Part shown: positions 25,863-35,700 of the stretch, in pieces
Layout of the letters: each line of letters starts with the position of its first letter
Position numbering within the stretch: position 1 is the first letter of the stretch
DNA from: Chloroflexota bacterium
Lineage (GTDB): Bacteria; Chloroflexota; FW602-bin22; JACPRP01
Assembly: GCA_016210495.1 (NCBI GenBank)
Contig: JACQUC010000128.1
Coordinates: 1-60,990 of the forward strand
Length of the DNA stretch: 60,990 nt
Direction: 5' to 3'
The notes under the pieces: generated by a model
What the model was told of the DNA's origin: nothing
Databases searched by the model: none
The model's input: only the letters and a program-made list of their open reading frames with translations
Program-made: the position numbers and the translations under genes

Positions 25863-26786
25863 ATGTCTTGGCCAAACGACCAACCTAACCAATTCGTCGG
25901 CACCGCCTCAGCGCCCGGCGAAGAGCCGGTAACTCATCCGCGAAGCAAAATGTCGCAACGTTACTACGACGGAATTGCGGCGGAATTCCAGGAAATGGAT
26001 GACTACTGGGATAACCCATACGACGCTGCAACATGGAGGATGGAGAACGCACTTATCACCAGGTACCTCGCGGAAGACGATCCTATTCTCGACCTGGGCG
26101 TTGGTTTCTATCCGCACGTTGAATCTACCTCTGGTCGGCGTCTGGTCTGTGTGGACATCTCACACCGCTCCCTAATGGTGGGCAGGCAGGTCCATGGCCA
26201 TCTTAACGAAGCAATGTATTTCGTCTGTGCCGATGCTCTTCAATTGCCGTTCGCGGACAACACGCTCCCAGGAATAGTGGCCGGCGGCGAGCTTGTCAAT
26301 CACGTCCCTGGCGACGTACTGCTCAGAGAGGTCGGACGTGTGCTACAACCTGGTGGCAGAGCCATCCTCTCAGTTGGCACCAAGTGGTGTCTGGACAGTC
26401 TGTACTCTGTCCTCGACGCGATGACGGGGCATAGGATTGGCTATTCTATGACCCGGGAGGAAGCCCTGGATTTCGTAACGCATGCTTTTAGTAGTACCGA
26501 CGTAACCTGGGAAATTACGCCTAGCTTTAACCTAGTGATCACGCTATACAGCCAGTTGCACCTGAAACGGCTTCTCACACAAGCACGCTTGAAGATCGTT
26601 GCGGCTCGCTCGCTCAATCTATTGTCTGCGCTGATCCCCTTGCCTGTACAACAGAACCCCAAGACTAACAAGATAGTCCAAGCTGCCGCCAGGTTCTTGC
26701 TGCTGCTGGACGAGGCCGTGGCAGGCAGGATTCCTGGACTGCGGTGGTTTGGCGGTAACGTGTACATCGTAGTTGAAAGGAGATGA
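25863..26786 (+). CDS. class I SAM-dependent methyltransferase
   Basis: The 307-aa protein has the Rossmann methyltransferase motifs: motif I ILDLGVGFYPHV (about 74-85), an acidic end of strand 2 in VCVDIS (about 95), CADALQLPF before motif IV and LREVGRVLQPGGRAILS as the post-motif region. The ATG at 25863 follows GAAGGGAAAGG and is preferred over the longer open frame. It overlaps the next gene by ATGA, so the two are translationally coupled. It is the type that methylates small molecules or lipids; no substrate can be named. Confidence 0.85.
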   Translation: MSWPNDQPNQFVGTASAPGEEPVTHPRSKMSQRYYDGIAAEFQEMDDYWDNPYDAATWRMENALITRYLAEDDPILDLGVGFYPHVESTSGRRLVCVDISHRSLMVGRQVHGHLNEAMYFVCADALQLPFADNTLPGIVAGGELVNHVPGDVLLREVGRVLQPGGRAILSVGTKWCLDSLYSVLDAMTGHRIGYSMTREEALDFVTHAFSSTDVTWEITPSFNLVITLYSQLHLKRLLTQARLKIVAARSLNLLSALIPLPVQQNPKTNKIVQAAARFLLLLDEAVAGRIPGLRWFGGNVYIVVERR

Positions 26787-28138
26787 ACACAGCTACCATA
26801 GTTGATTCGCTTAAACAAGCCATTCTGGTAATGGTCAAGCGGACGCGCGATGATATCGAACGGCTGAATGCCAACAACATCTCTCTCACCCTGACGGCCA
26901 TGTTGGAATACAATCAGGGAAGGCCGAGCCGTGTCGTTGATGACCTCTACCAAACCCTGATCACGAAGCAGTTGAGCAATGGAAGCTGGATGGACGAACT
27001 CTGGGCAACGGCGCTCGCCCTATGGGCAATTCACACTTACGCCCAGAAGCAAGGTAAGCCATTCTCCTTTCGCTCCCCGGTTGTCAGGAAGGCTCTCAAC
27101 TACATCAAGGCGACCAAGTGCGAGCAAAGGTCGAACTGGCAAGGCGAGTTGTACGAGACTATCATTCTCGCCTGGGTGTTCTTGCAAAGCGGCCACGAGC
27201 CAGAACTCGCCTTCGCTAAGAAAGCGGTCGCTCGACTTAAGGAGATCCAAACGGACGATGGATATCTGTTTGACATCTATGACACAGCCATGGCGTTGTG
27301 CACATTTCACGCTGCGCAGGACGTCCTTGTGATGGACAACTCCTCAAGCATACAGAGGGGAGTGAGATGGCTGAAGGAGTGGGAACCTCGTCCGGAGACG
27401 CCCTGGAATCGAGCTTGGATGCTTTTCTTGATCGCCTACATCGGCCTGGACGAGGCCAATTGGGCTGGCTCTGTAGTCAACTCAATTCTCGAGGAAATTG
27501 ACCAGGGTGTGATTTCGGACGATCACGACGAACAGGCGATGTCCATTCTTGCTCTCTCAAGCTACCTGAACCGGTGGTTCGACCACGAGTTCGAAATGGC
27601 GCGGGTCCCAATTGACGGTCTGCTGAACATTGCTGACTACGGCCGTTACCTGCAGTCTTGTCGAGAGCGGCTAAACAGGCTGATTGAGTCCCTGAACGCC
27701 TTGCCAGCCCCTAAGCGAGTCTTCAAGGACACGGGCAAGTCTAAGGTAGACTGGAGCAATATCTTCTCCTCTGTTGACAATGAGAATCAATTCAACACTG
27801 CTGTGGAATCGTTCTATCGGGTCTTTTATGAGGGCAGTGGCTACGGGAAAAGACTGCCGGAAGTTCTCCTTGGTTATGACAGCGCTTTATTCAAGATCAG
27901 CTTATTCAAGATCAGCCAGCTCCGTTTGCCCGTAGCCCACGATATCGAGCATGGCAAGGATCCAGACATAGAGAAGAAGGACAAGCTCATCGAGACAGTC
28001 TACCGGCAATGCTGTGGCAAGAACCGTCCTCACGACGTTCGAGACTACCGCCTCGTGCACGTCTTCCTGCTCAACGAGGTAGAGGAATTCCTACACAATC
28101 TGTACCGACACCTCACCGGTTCTGATATCGCGCACTGA
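26783..28138 (+). CDS. alpha/alpha-toroid (prenyltransferase/squalene cyclase-like) protein with HEPN-like C-terminus
   Basis: Residues about 40-250 contain repeated helix pairs with a QLSNGSW motif (63-69), the QW motif of terpene-cyclase/prenyltransferase toroids, and similar repeats (QTDDGYLFDIYDTAMAL). The catalytic DXDD motif of squalene-hopene cyclase is not seen, so cyclase activity is doubtful. The C-terminal 130 residues are a different helical domain with LRLPVAHD, an R-x4-H arrangement resembling HEPN RNases. A perfect 15-bp tandem repeat (27887-27901, 27902-27916) duplicates LFKIS in frame just before that motif. It is coupled to the methyltransferase by ATGA. The function is unknown. 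Confidence 0.7.
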   Translation: MNTATIVDSLKQAILVMVKRTRDDIERLNANNISLTLTAMLEYNQGRPSRVVDDLYQTLITKQLSNGSWMDELWATALALWAIHTYAQKQGKPFSFRSPVVRKALNYIKATKCEQRSNWQGELYETIILAWVFLQSGHEPELAFAKKAVARLKEIQTDDGYLFDIYDTAMALCTFHAAQDVLVMDNSSSIQRGVRWLKEWEPRPETPWNRAWMLFLIAYIGLDEANWAGSVVNSILEEIDQGVISDDHDEQAMSILALSSYLNRWFDHEFEMARVPIDGLLNIADYGRYLQSCRERLNRLIESLNALPAPKRVFKDTGKSKVDWSNIFSSVDNENQFNTAVESFYRVFYEGSGYGKRLPEVLLGYDSALFKISLFKISQLRLPVAHDIEHGKDPDIEKKDKLIETVYRQCCGKNRPHDVRDYRLVHVFLLNEVEEFLHNLYRHLTGSDIAH

Positions 28139-28280
28139 ATTTAGTCGCAGGTGGGTTTTTCGCCTGGTCGTTGCGTAACGGTTTTCTCTTGGTGTAGCGT
28201 CGGATGGGAGACACGGCGAGACGTAGGCAGACGCGCGGTGTTACGGGCCGAATTGTTTTCGGTCATTTTCGAATGAATTC

Positions 28281-29000
28281 ATGGGTGGTAACTGCAGAAT
28301 GCGTGATCTCAGAGAGGGACGTGTAACGGCTTATCCGGCTACCGAAAGACAGTTTCGAACGAGGCTGGCCGGCGCACCAGTGAGTGTGCGCTCGTTCAGT
28401 CGCCCATTGGAGCGATGCTCCCCTTTCGCGTGTCTTGGCATGTGCTGTTACGACGGCGTGTACTTGGATGACGAGGCCGCTGATGTCATCGAACTCGTGG
28501 TTCAGCAAGAAGGAGCGTTCTTTCGTAAGGCCGGGCTTGAGCTACCCAAGCAGGTCGTCATAGATGGCGATTGGAGAGGAATGGCTTCCGGCAAGAAAAC
28601 GGCAGTAAGGGCACGACCTTTTTCGATCTTGCTCCTCAATCATCCCAAGCATTTCAACGACACGTCGTGTATATTCCTACTCGATGATGGACGCTGTGGT
28701 CTACAGAATCTGTCGCTATCTAGGGATCTGCACCCGTGGTACTACAAACCGTTCACTTGCTGGCTTCACCCAATTTCGGTGTCGCTTGACGAGGGAGGCC
28801 AGATATGTCTACCGGATGAGCACAGCGAACCGTATCGCTTTGAGGACTATGATGGGTACGTGACAAGGACCTTTTGCGGGCAGACGCGCGCGTGTGGCAG
28901 ACCGGCTTATGAAGTGCTACAGGAAGAGTTGCATTTCTTGGGAAGGATAATCGACCGCGACTTGGCTGGGGAGATTCGGCAAGGCAACGCCACTCCGTAA
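28281..29000 (+). CDS. cysteine-cluster protein (DUF3109-like)
   Basis: The 239-aa protein has conserved Cys groups: CLGMCC in the N-terminal third, then DTSCIFLLDDGRCGLQ and KPFTCWLHPISV. This pattern is seen in YkgJ/DUF3109-type proteins thought to bind zinc or an iron-sulfur cluster. TFCGQTRACG near the C-terminus adds two more Cys. The start is uncertain: ATG 28281, or ATG 28299 after GGTGG. It stands between the toroid gene and the HEPN-like NTPase gene, 24 bases before the latter. Its role is unknown; it might modify or regulate a neighbour. Confidence 0.7.
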   Translation: MGGNCRMRDLREGRVTAYPATERQFRTRLAGAPVSVRSFSRPLERCSPFACLGMCCYDGVYLDDEAADVIELVVQQEGAFFRKAGLELPKQVVIDGDWRGMASGKKTAVRARPFSILLLNHPKHFNDTSCIFLLDDGRCGLQNLSLSRDLHPWYYKPFTCWLHPISVSLDEGGQICLPDEHSEPYRFEDYDGYVTRTFCGQTRACGRPAYEVLQEELHFLGRIIDRDLAGEIRQGNATP

Positions 29001-29024
29001 ATCGATGTTTAGGGCGGGCTGCAG

Positions 29025-32000
29025 ATGAACGAGAGAATTCTGACCACAGACGATATTCCTCTTGATACTTTGCCCTATAATGTTGCCGCGCCGCTTAACC
29101 TCGCATTGTCCGAAACTAACGCAACGCGCCGTTTATACATGCTGTTGCATTCCTATGGGCAAACGGTGCGCTTTCTGGCCTTGTGCCATCTAAGCGATTA
29201 CATTCAGCACCCGGACCTTCGCCATCCTGTTGGCGATGAGATCGTAAATGCGCTTAGACGCCCCAGTATGGGACACTGGGTCAGGGCCGTTCGTGAAATC
29301 CCTCGATTGTTCTTGCAGAAACGTGTAGGACTATTTATTGACGAATGGCCTGATTCTTTCAAGAAGCTCCAGAAGCAACAGTACGACGATTGTGTAAGCT
29401 TCGATCTCCACGCCCCGCGCACGAGGTTAACAGCAATCGATGCTTTGCTCCAGTTGCGCAATGCGCTGGCACACGGCAGCCTTCCGCCGGATGAGCATTT
29501 GTGCGACTGGCTTAATAACCGGTACGCGGCGATCCTCCTGGATATGCTTGATATGCTCGGATTCCTAAAACGCCTGATCGTCTATCGCACGGTTGGCCAC
29601 GACGCTGAGCGCGTGGACGTCTTGGTGTTGAGAGGATTCGCCCAGCCTTTCTCCACTGCTATCTTCCGAACACCATGGTTCTCGCAGGCTGGAAAAGTGC
29701 CTAGCGTGTTTCTAGGCAAAGTAAACGATAACTCAGCATACTTGCCGCTCTATCCGCTGCTTGTCGACTCTATCGATGATATTGGCTGTGGCCTGGTGGA
29801 ATGCCTATTCTCCTACGACGGGCTCGGCCAGAAGTGCGCGTATTATATCGGCCTAGGACGAAAGTATGAAAGCAGAGACCATTACAGGACAGTCGTTGAC
29901 GTTCTTTTCGCGCGACCTATGCAGAAGGCCGGTGGGCGACACGCACCTCTCGCAGAGGCAATACTCCGCAATACGAACGACAACATATCGCTCAACCAAG
30001 GGGTGAAGTTCTTCCCAGAGGTTTTCCAGCCCCAGGAGCGATACCTGGCTTTGATTGATGACTTCCTTAAAGGGATGTCAGGCAAGGTCGCCGGCATGCT
30101 TATTCTTGCTGATGCTGGAGCAGGCAAAACATCACTCGTTTGCCACCTCGCACTTCGCCTGCTGGGGCCTGAGCAGGGGGATTACCTGCCATTCCTGACG
30201 ACGGGCAAGGGCCTGCCTCGTGCCAAATGCTTCACGACTGGAGAGTACGAGCCTGGCGTGCTGGGAGCCTTAGGGACCCATCTAAAGGAGACGCTTGGAT
30301 TAGACCAAGCCAGCACTTGGAGTGACCTTCTCCAAGCACTAGCCGATGGCCTTGGGGTCGGCTGCGCCAATTCCGTCAAGATGGTACTAATGGTCGATGC
30401 TATGAATGAGGCGCCGGACCCACCGCACCTACTTCAGGAGTTCGATTATGTAGTTGGGTTGGCTAGACAACTTCCGTGGCTGCGGTGCTTGGGCACCATG
30501 CGGAAGAGCACTTATCAACTTGTATTGGCCCGATTCGCTGAAAAGGGAGTGCCGTGGCCACAAAGCGAGAGGGCATATGTTCGAGAGCAGGACCGAACTG
30601 GAAAGCTGTCTGCTGGCGTGTTGTTGGCTGGCTTTTCGGACAGTGAGGCTCGGTCCGCCTACAAGCGTTACATGACTCAAACAAGGGCAGGAATTGGTGT
30701 GCCTGCATGCCTGACGCCTTATCAAGATCTGCCTGAAACTCTTCGGCAGATGGTTCGGCAGCCCCTGATGCTGCGCATATTGATGCAGACATTTAACCAA
30801 CAGCACGTGCCGCCGAACCTGGCGCCAATAGGCTTGTTCGAGCGATTTCACGACGAATGCCTGAGTTCGACCCAGCGCACGACTGCTGCTCGAGTTGCCG
30901 AATGCTGTTTGTTGGCGGGGCAGCCTTTCCTGCCCCAAGACGACGCTGAAGAAATCGCCAAGGAGTGGAGCGAGACCAGGAGCGAAATCGAGCTTCTGGT
31001 ATGCGTCAATCCGCTTGAACAGTTGCTCGAGCAGGGCGTGCTGGTACGCAATGCCGATGGCCGGTACGCATTTGCCCATCAACTCTACCTTGAGTTCCTA
31101 CTGTTTCGTCACTTCTCTGCACGTAACCCATCGACTGCCGGTCTCTTAGGTTTGATTCGTGAGATCGTCACACATCTAGGCTCCCACCTTGAGGAAGAGG
31201 CGGGTGCGCTTAGGATCTTGCTTCTTACAAGGATCGTGCATGGCGAGCACGCAGCAATCGTGCCCATGGTTGAGATGCTCCGGTTGGTCGGTTTCCAGGA
31301 GTTTCTAACGCCTCTGATCTTTGAACTAAAGCGGTTGGGAAGTGATGCCTACGCGTCAATACAAGAAATTCTCTTGGCCCAGATCAGCAAGCCTATCTTA
31401 TCTGCAGGAGAGGAGGTGTACCGCACGATTGGTGATCGGCGCGGGCAACTTGCGGCATCTCAAAGGCTACTTGAACTCGAACAGAATATCGTCCAGAGAG
31501 CCTCTTTGGAGGTGGCTCACGCTCGTCTTCTTGTCATGTCTAACAGGCTATCGGAGGCTGCTGAAGCATTGGAACGAGTAAGGCCCCTGGCGGAAGAGAG
31601 CGGCAACGAAAGGCTGCTGCTCACCCATTGCATTGAGAAAGGCTATCTTAACTTCGTAACGGGCTACTCGCAAAATGCCTTGGACGCCTACTCAAGAGCG
31701 AAGGCAACTCTGGAGCATTTGCAGCAGGAGATGGGAGAGGAAGAGCACCTACTGCGCAGACGAGAGATTGTCGCGGGTCGAGGCTGTGTGGAGCATAACA
31801 TGGATCTCAATGAGGCATGTGCAGCCAGTCACGCCGAGGCACTAGGAATCGACCGTCACCTGAACCACAGGGCAGGGATAGCCCTGGACTTGGTTAACCT
31901 CGCAGACGCCCAGTGGGGATGCCACCGATTTGACCAGGCTCTGAGCACCTATCATGAGGCAGTTGAAGCCTCCCGAAAAGCCTGTTTTCAGGATGCAATG

Positions 32001-32663
32001 GACATTTCCTTAATTGGGCGTGGCGCCGTCCTATGGTCGATGGGGCACTTTGTAGACGCGGATTCTTCGGTTTCGGCAGGTCTTGCCGTGGCAAAGGAAC
32101 TCAGCTATTCCTGGGATTTAGCCTGGGGATTGACTTACCAGAGCAACATACTAGCCAGTCTGGGCCGGATGAAAGACGCTCTTAACGCAAATGAACGGGC
32201 CCTGACGTTGGCCCGCGAAGTCGGCGCCCAATACTTGATTGCGCTGGACAGCGCTTACCTGTTCTGTAAGTTTGAAGTGCTCTCCCCTGGGTGCCCGAAC
32301 ACGAGGCAAAGGATCGACGATTGTCTGGCAACCTGCAAACGCTTGGACTTCTATGGCGTCACTGTATTCCTTTCTTCCGTCCGGGTTTTGAACTCTGTGG
32401 CCAGCGGCCAGTTCCCAGATGAAGAGGTCCGAGATGAGCTTCACGAGGTCCTTCGCTTGGTTGACCGGATGCCACTCATCAAGGGACCTTGGGAACTGGT
32501 GGGCTTGCAAATCATTGAGGCGATGAAACATTGGCGACCGATGCTTAATCGAATCCATCTAGAGGATATCGTGGACGAGATCGTTGAGCGGAAAGCCTCT
32601 TCAATGAGTGCTGATGATCGAGCGGTCTATCTGTCCAGCAGGAAATGCTGGCAGGCTGCGTAG
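29025..32663 (+). CDS. HEPN-like/STAND NTPase with TPR repeats
   Basis: The 1212-aa protein has three parts. The N-terminal helical domain (about 15-190) carries SMGHW (81-85) and LRNALAHG (144-151), the R-x4-H HEPN RNase motif. A P-loop NTPase (about 335-700) has Walker A ADAGAGKTSL (362-371) and a NACHT-like Walker B VLMVDAMNEAPD (454-465). The C-terminus (about 800-1150) is repeated helical hairpins of TPR type (GRMKDALNANERALTLAREVGAQ lies in one of them). This is the sensor-switch-effector layout of STAND immune proteins: TPRs detect a signal, the NTPase oligomerises, and the HEPN domain may cleave RNA. It is the tandem relative of the next gene and likely acts in defence or stress signalling. 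Confidence 0.82.
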   Translation: MNERILTTDDIPLDTLPYNVAAPLNLALSETNATRRLYMLLHSYGQTVRFLALCHLSDYIQHPDLRHPVGDEIVNALRRPSMGHWVRAVREIPRLFLQKRVGLFIDEWPDSFKKLQKQQYDDCVSFDLHAPRTRLTAIDALLQLRNALAHGSLPPDEHLCDWLNNRYAAILLDMLDMLGFLKRLIVYRTVGHDAERVDVLVLRGFAQPFSTAIFRTPWFSQAGKVPSVFLGKVNDNSAYLPLYPLLVDSIDDIGCGLVECLFSYDGLGQKCAYYIGLGRKYESRDHYRTVVDVLFARPMQKAGGRHAPLAEAILRNTNDNISLNQGVKFFPEVFQPQERYLALIDDFLKGMSGKVAGMLILADAGAGKTSLVCHLALRLLGPEQGDYLPFLTTGKGLPRAKCFTTGEYEPGVLGALGTHLKETLGLDQASTWSDLLQALADGLGVGCANSVKMVLMVDAMNEAPDPPHLLQEFDYVVGLARQLPWLRCLGTMRKSTYQLVLARFAEKGVPWPQSERAYVREQDRTGKLSAGVLLAGFSDSEARSAYKRYMTQTRAGIGVPACLTPYQDLPETLRQMVRQPLMLRILMQTFNQQHVPPNLAPIGLFERFHDECLSSTQRTTAARVAECCLLAGQPFLPQDDAEEIAKEWSETRSEIELLVCVNPLEQLLEQGVLVRNADGRYAFAHQLYLEFLLFRHFSARNPSTAGLLGLIREIVTHLGSHLEEEAGALRILLLTRIVHGEHAAIVPMVEMLRLVGFQEFLTPLIFELKRLGSDAYASIQEILLAQISKPILSAGEEVYRTIGDRRGQLAASQRLLELEQNIVQRASLEVAHARLLVMSNRLSEAAEALERVRPLAEESGNERLLLTHCIEKGYLNFVTGYSQNALDAYSRAKATLEHLQQEMGEEEHLLRRREIVAGRGCVEHNMDLNEACAASHAEALGIDRHLNHRAGIALDLVNLADAQWGCHRFDQALSTYHEAVEASRKACFQDAMDISLIGRGAVLWSMGHFVDADSSVSAGLAVAKELSYSWDLAWGLTYQSNILASLGRMKDALNANERALTLAREVGAQYLIALDSAYLFCKFEVLSPGCPNTRQRIDDCLATCKRLDFYGVTVFLSSVRVLNSVASGQFPDEEVRDELHEVLRLVDRMPLIKGPWELVGLQIIEAMKHWRPMLNRIHLEDIVDEIVERKASSMSADDRAVYLSSRKCWQAA

Positions 32664-32721
32664 CCACCTTTTACCTGGCGGGACCGAGAAGCGCACGCGA
32701 CTACACACGTGGAGGTACGCC

Positions 32722-35700
32722 TTGACCGAGTCCCATGCTAACCTGACTCCCCTTGATCGCCTGGTGCTGGGAACCTACCCGTATCCCATCGCCGTCAACT
32801 ATCGCCAGATGCTGGATGCTCGGTACTGGCCGGTCAAGGTGCTCCTGGGCATCCGGGTCTTCGAGTACACGGTGCGCATCCTCTCCCTGTGCGCCATCAG
32901 CCAGTACGTCAGCGGCGACGCGGCCAGCATGAAGGACAAGACGCTCAATCAGTTGCTGATCGAGCGCCTGGCCAGGGCGAGCATGGGTACCTGGAAACAG
33001 ATGTTCTTCGACATCCTGAAGGCCTACGCCGGCCGGCGCGAGCAGCTCTTCGTCACGGAGATGTACGATCTCTACTGGGACACAAGCCGCTCGCCCCATC
33101 GCAAGAGGCCCGGTGTGTACGAGCCCTTCGACAAGATCATCGGCGAGCGCAACCGCCTGGTCCACGAGATGATCTTTCCCGGCAGCGACGACGAATGGGT
33201 GAGCCTGGGCCGGAGGATCGTATCTCTGACGCAAGAGGTGCTCAACCTCGCCTCGTTCTTTCAAGGATACGACCTGCTGTCCATTCTGGCGCGACGTGGC
33301 GATGGCTACGCCTACACGCTGTTCAAAGGCGAGAGGATCGTCACGCTGACGGGCCGTCTGGCCAGTGAACAGGAGCTCACACCAAACTGGTTCTACCTCG
33401 GGCATCAGAACAGCCGGTTTCTCCGGCTGCATCCCCTCTTCCTCGGGTGGGAAGAGGAGCGTATGTCCGAGCTTCTGGAAAGCTGTGTGCGCGATGCGGC
33501 GCTCTTCGACAAGTTTTCGAGCCGCAGCGTCAGCTACGTGGCGACCGTGCTGCAGAAAACCTTCGACAGGAAGGAGCTGGTGCCGGAGTTCGAGCAGGCT
33601 GTCTACGAGAACATCAGAATGCTCAAGCGCACCCGGCACGAGGCGCCGCAGCTTACCTGGAACCTGTTGCATGCCGTCGCCGTCGAGAACATCGAGCACT
33701 GTTTCGGAGACCTGAAGTCCAGATACTGCCGCGACCGTTATCTGCAAAGGCAGGAGGCCAAACGCGCTTTCCACGATTTCATTGCCTCCGACAAGAAGCT
33801 GTTTGTCGTCGTCGGTAAGTCCGGGGTCGGCAAGAGCAGCTTCTTCCTGTCGATTGTGGACGAGAACGTCGGCATGGACGACGTCTGCTTCCTGCTTTTC
33901 GATGCTAACAGCATCAGACTGGGTCCCGATCAGCGCCTTACCGAAAAGCTGGGAGAGCATTTCAAGGAGTACGTGAGCCTGCGCAGACTAGATGGCAACG
34001 GGGGCAGCATCCTCGATTCTGAAGTCGACGCGGTGAACTTCCTGGCCGAAATCGACAGGATAGTCGACATCGACTCGCGCAAGGTTGTGCTGGTGATCGA
34101 CGCGATCAACGAGCACTCCAATCCTTATTTGCTCTTCGACCGCATCAAGGAAATGATCGAACAGAATCCCAAGCGCTGGCTGAAGGTGGCCGTCAGCTCG
34201 CGTCCGGAGGTCTGGGACAAGCTGAGCAAGCACGTGATCCTGCCCGGCGGCTGGTTTTTCGCCTCGTCGCGCCACTCGGCAACCGGCGTTAGCCTCATTG
34301 GCGATCGCTGCTCGGTGGAGCTGCGACCGTTCACCGAACAGGAACGTCCGCTGGTGTTCGACCTCTACCGCGGACCGTTCAAGATCCAAACGTACTATGA
34401 GGAACTGTCTCCGGAGATTCGTGAGGTCATCGCCGACCCGCTGGCGCTGAGTCTCATTGCCGAGACCAATCGCAATCGGCGCATCCCCGAGCACCTGGAC
34501 CCGAGGGAGATCTACAGACTGTATGTGGAGCACTTGTTGACCAGTGAGCCGCCACGCCTGAGGGAAGCGGACGTCGAGTTCCTCGAAAGCGAGATCATGC
34601 CGCTTCTGGTGGACGTGGACAAAGCCGTCTATCGCCGAGGGGTTGCCGCCAGCGACCTGCACAACCGGCGAACCCGCGACGGTCGGAGCCTGGTCGACTT
34701 CGTCAACAGCGAGGCGGTGATCACCGAAGCGAACCGTCACAACCTCGTGCAGGCCGGCAGCCCCGTCGAGGAAAAGATCGAAGACGAAAGCCCGCTGTCC
34801 GATGGGACCCTGGTTTGTCAGTCGTTCATCAACCTGCGGGACGTGGAGATCATCGTGAAGAAAGGGGAGGGAAGCGACTATGAGCTAGGCTTCCTCTACG
34901 AACGATTCTACGAACACTTTGCGGGCAAACGACTCCAGTATCTCGCCACTCAAGAAGGCGACAAAGCGGCTTTCTTTGCGCGTATGATCGCCATCACCAA
35001 AGAGCACCACTTCCTGTGGGGAGGCGTGAAGAACGCGCTCATCGGGGATGCGAAAGAGCTCGTGAGTTCGGCACACCGCGATCGGTTCGGCAAGAACGCG
35101 CCCACGACGCCGTTTACCGAAAAGTCCATTACCGCCGGTATGGCGACGCTACGATCCCTCTGTTTCAGTCAGGATACTCGCGTCAAGGAGATGCTGGTGG
35201 ACGCGCTGTGCGACCTGGGTCGCGACGGCCCCCAGTGGCGGGCGGCCGTGGAGAAGCTGCTCAGCTCGATCGTGATTCAGCGGAAGAAACCGAGCCTTGC
35301 CGCGCGGTGGACGGCGCGACTGCGCTCGCGTGTCGCCGGCGAAGACGTCGTCCTCAGGAACGCCAAGAAGATCGCCGTCGAGGTCGGCAGCGTTCTGGGC
35401 TTCCGCGAGCTGCTCCAGGCTGCCCTCCTGGACGACTACTCGACGGTCAGGGCGGCAGCAGTCCGCTACTCGTACCACCTTTGGGAGCGAGACCGCGCGC
35501 CGGGCTTCCAGATCGTCCATTGGCTCGCGGATAGCGTGGCCCATGGCTTCATCCCCAATCTCAGGGCCTTTGAGGGGGTCTTCGTTCTCTCGTTGACCAT
35601 TCTGTTCGATCACCCCGAGGACACCGAGGTGCGGTCGCAGCTTCAGAAGGCGTGGCGCGTCATCATCGACAAGTTCCTGGGCGTCAACGCGTCGGCCAGC

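Noticed and set aside
32701..33960. 419-aa reverse frame inside the 1372-aa NTPase gene
   Set aside because: Overlaps the HEPN-like and P-loop coding region entirely; composition is that of a shadow.
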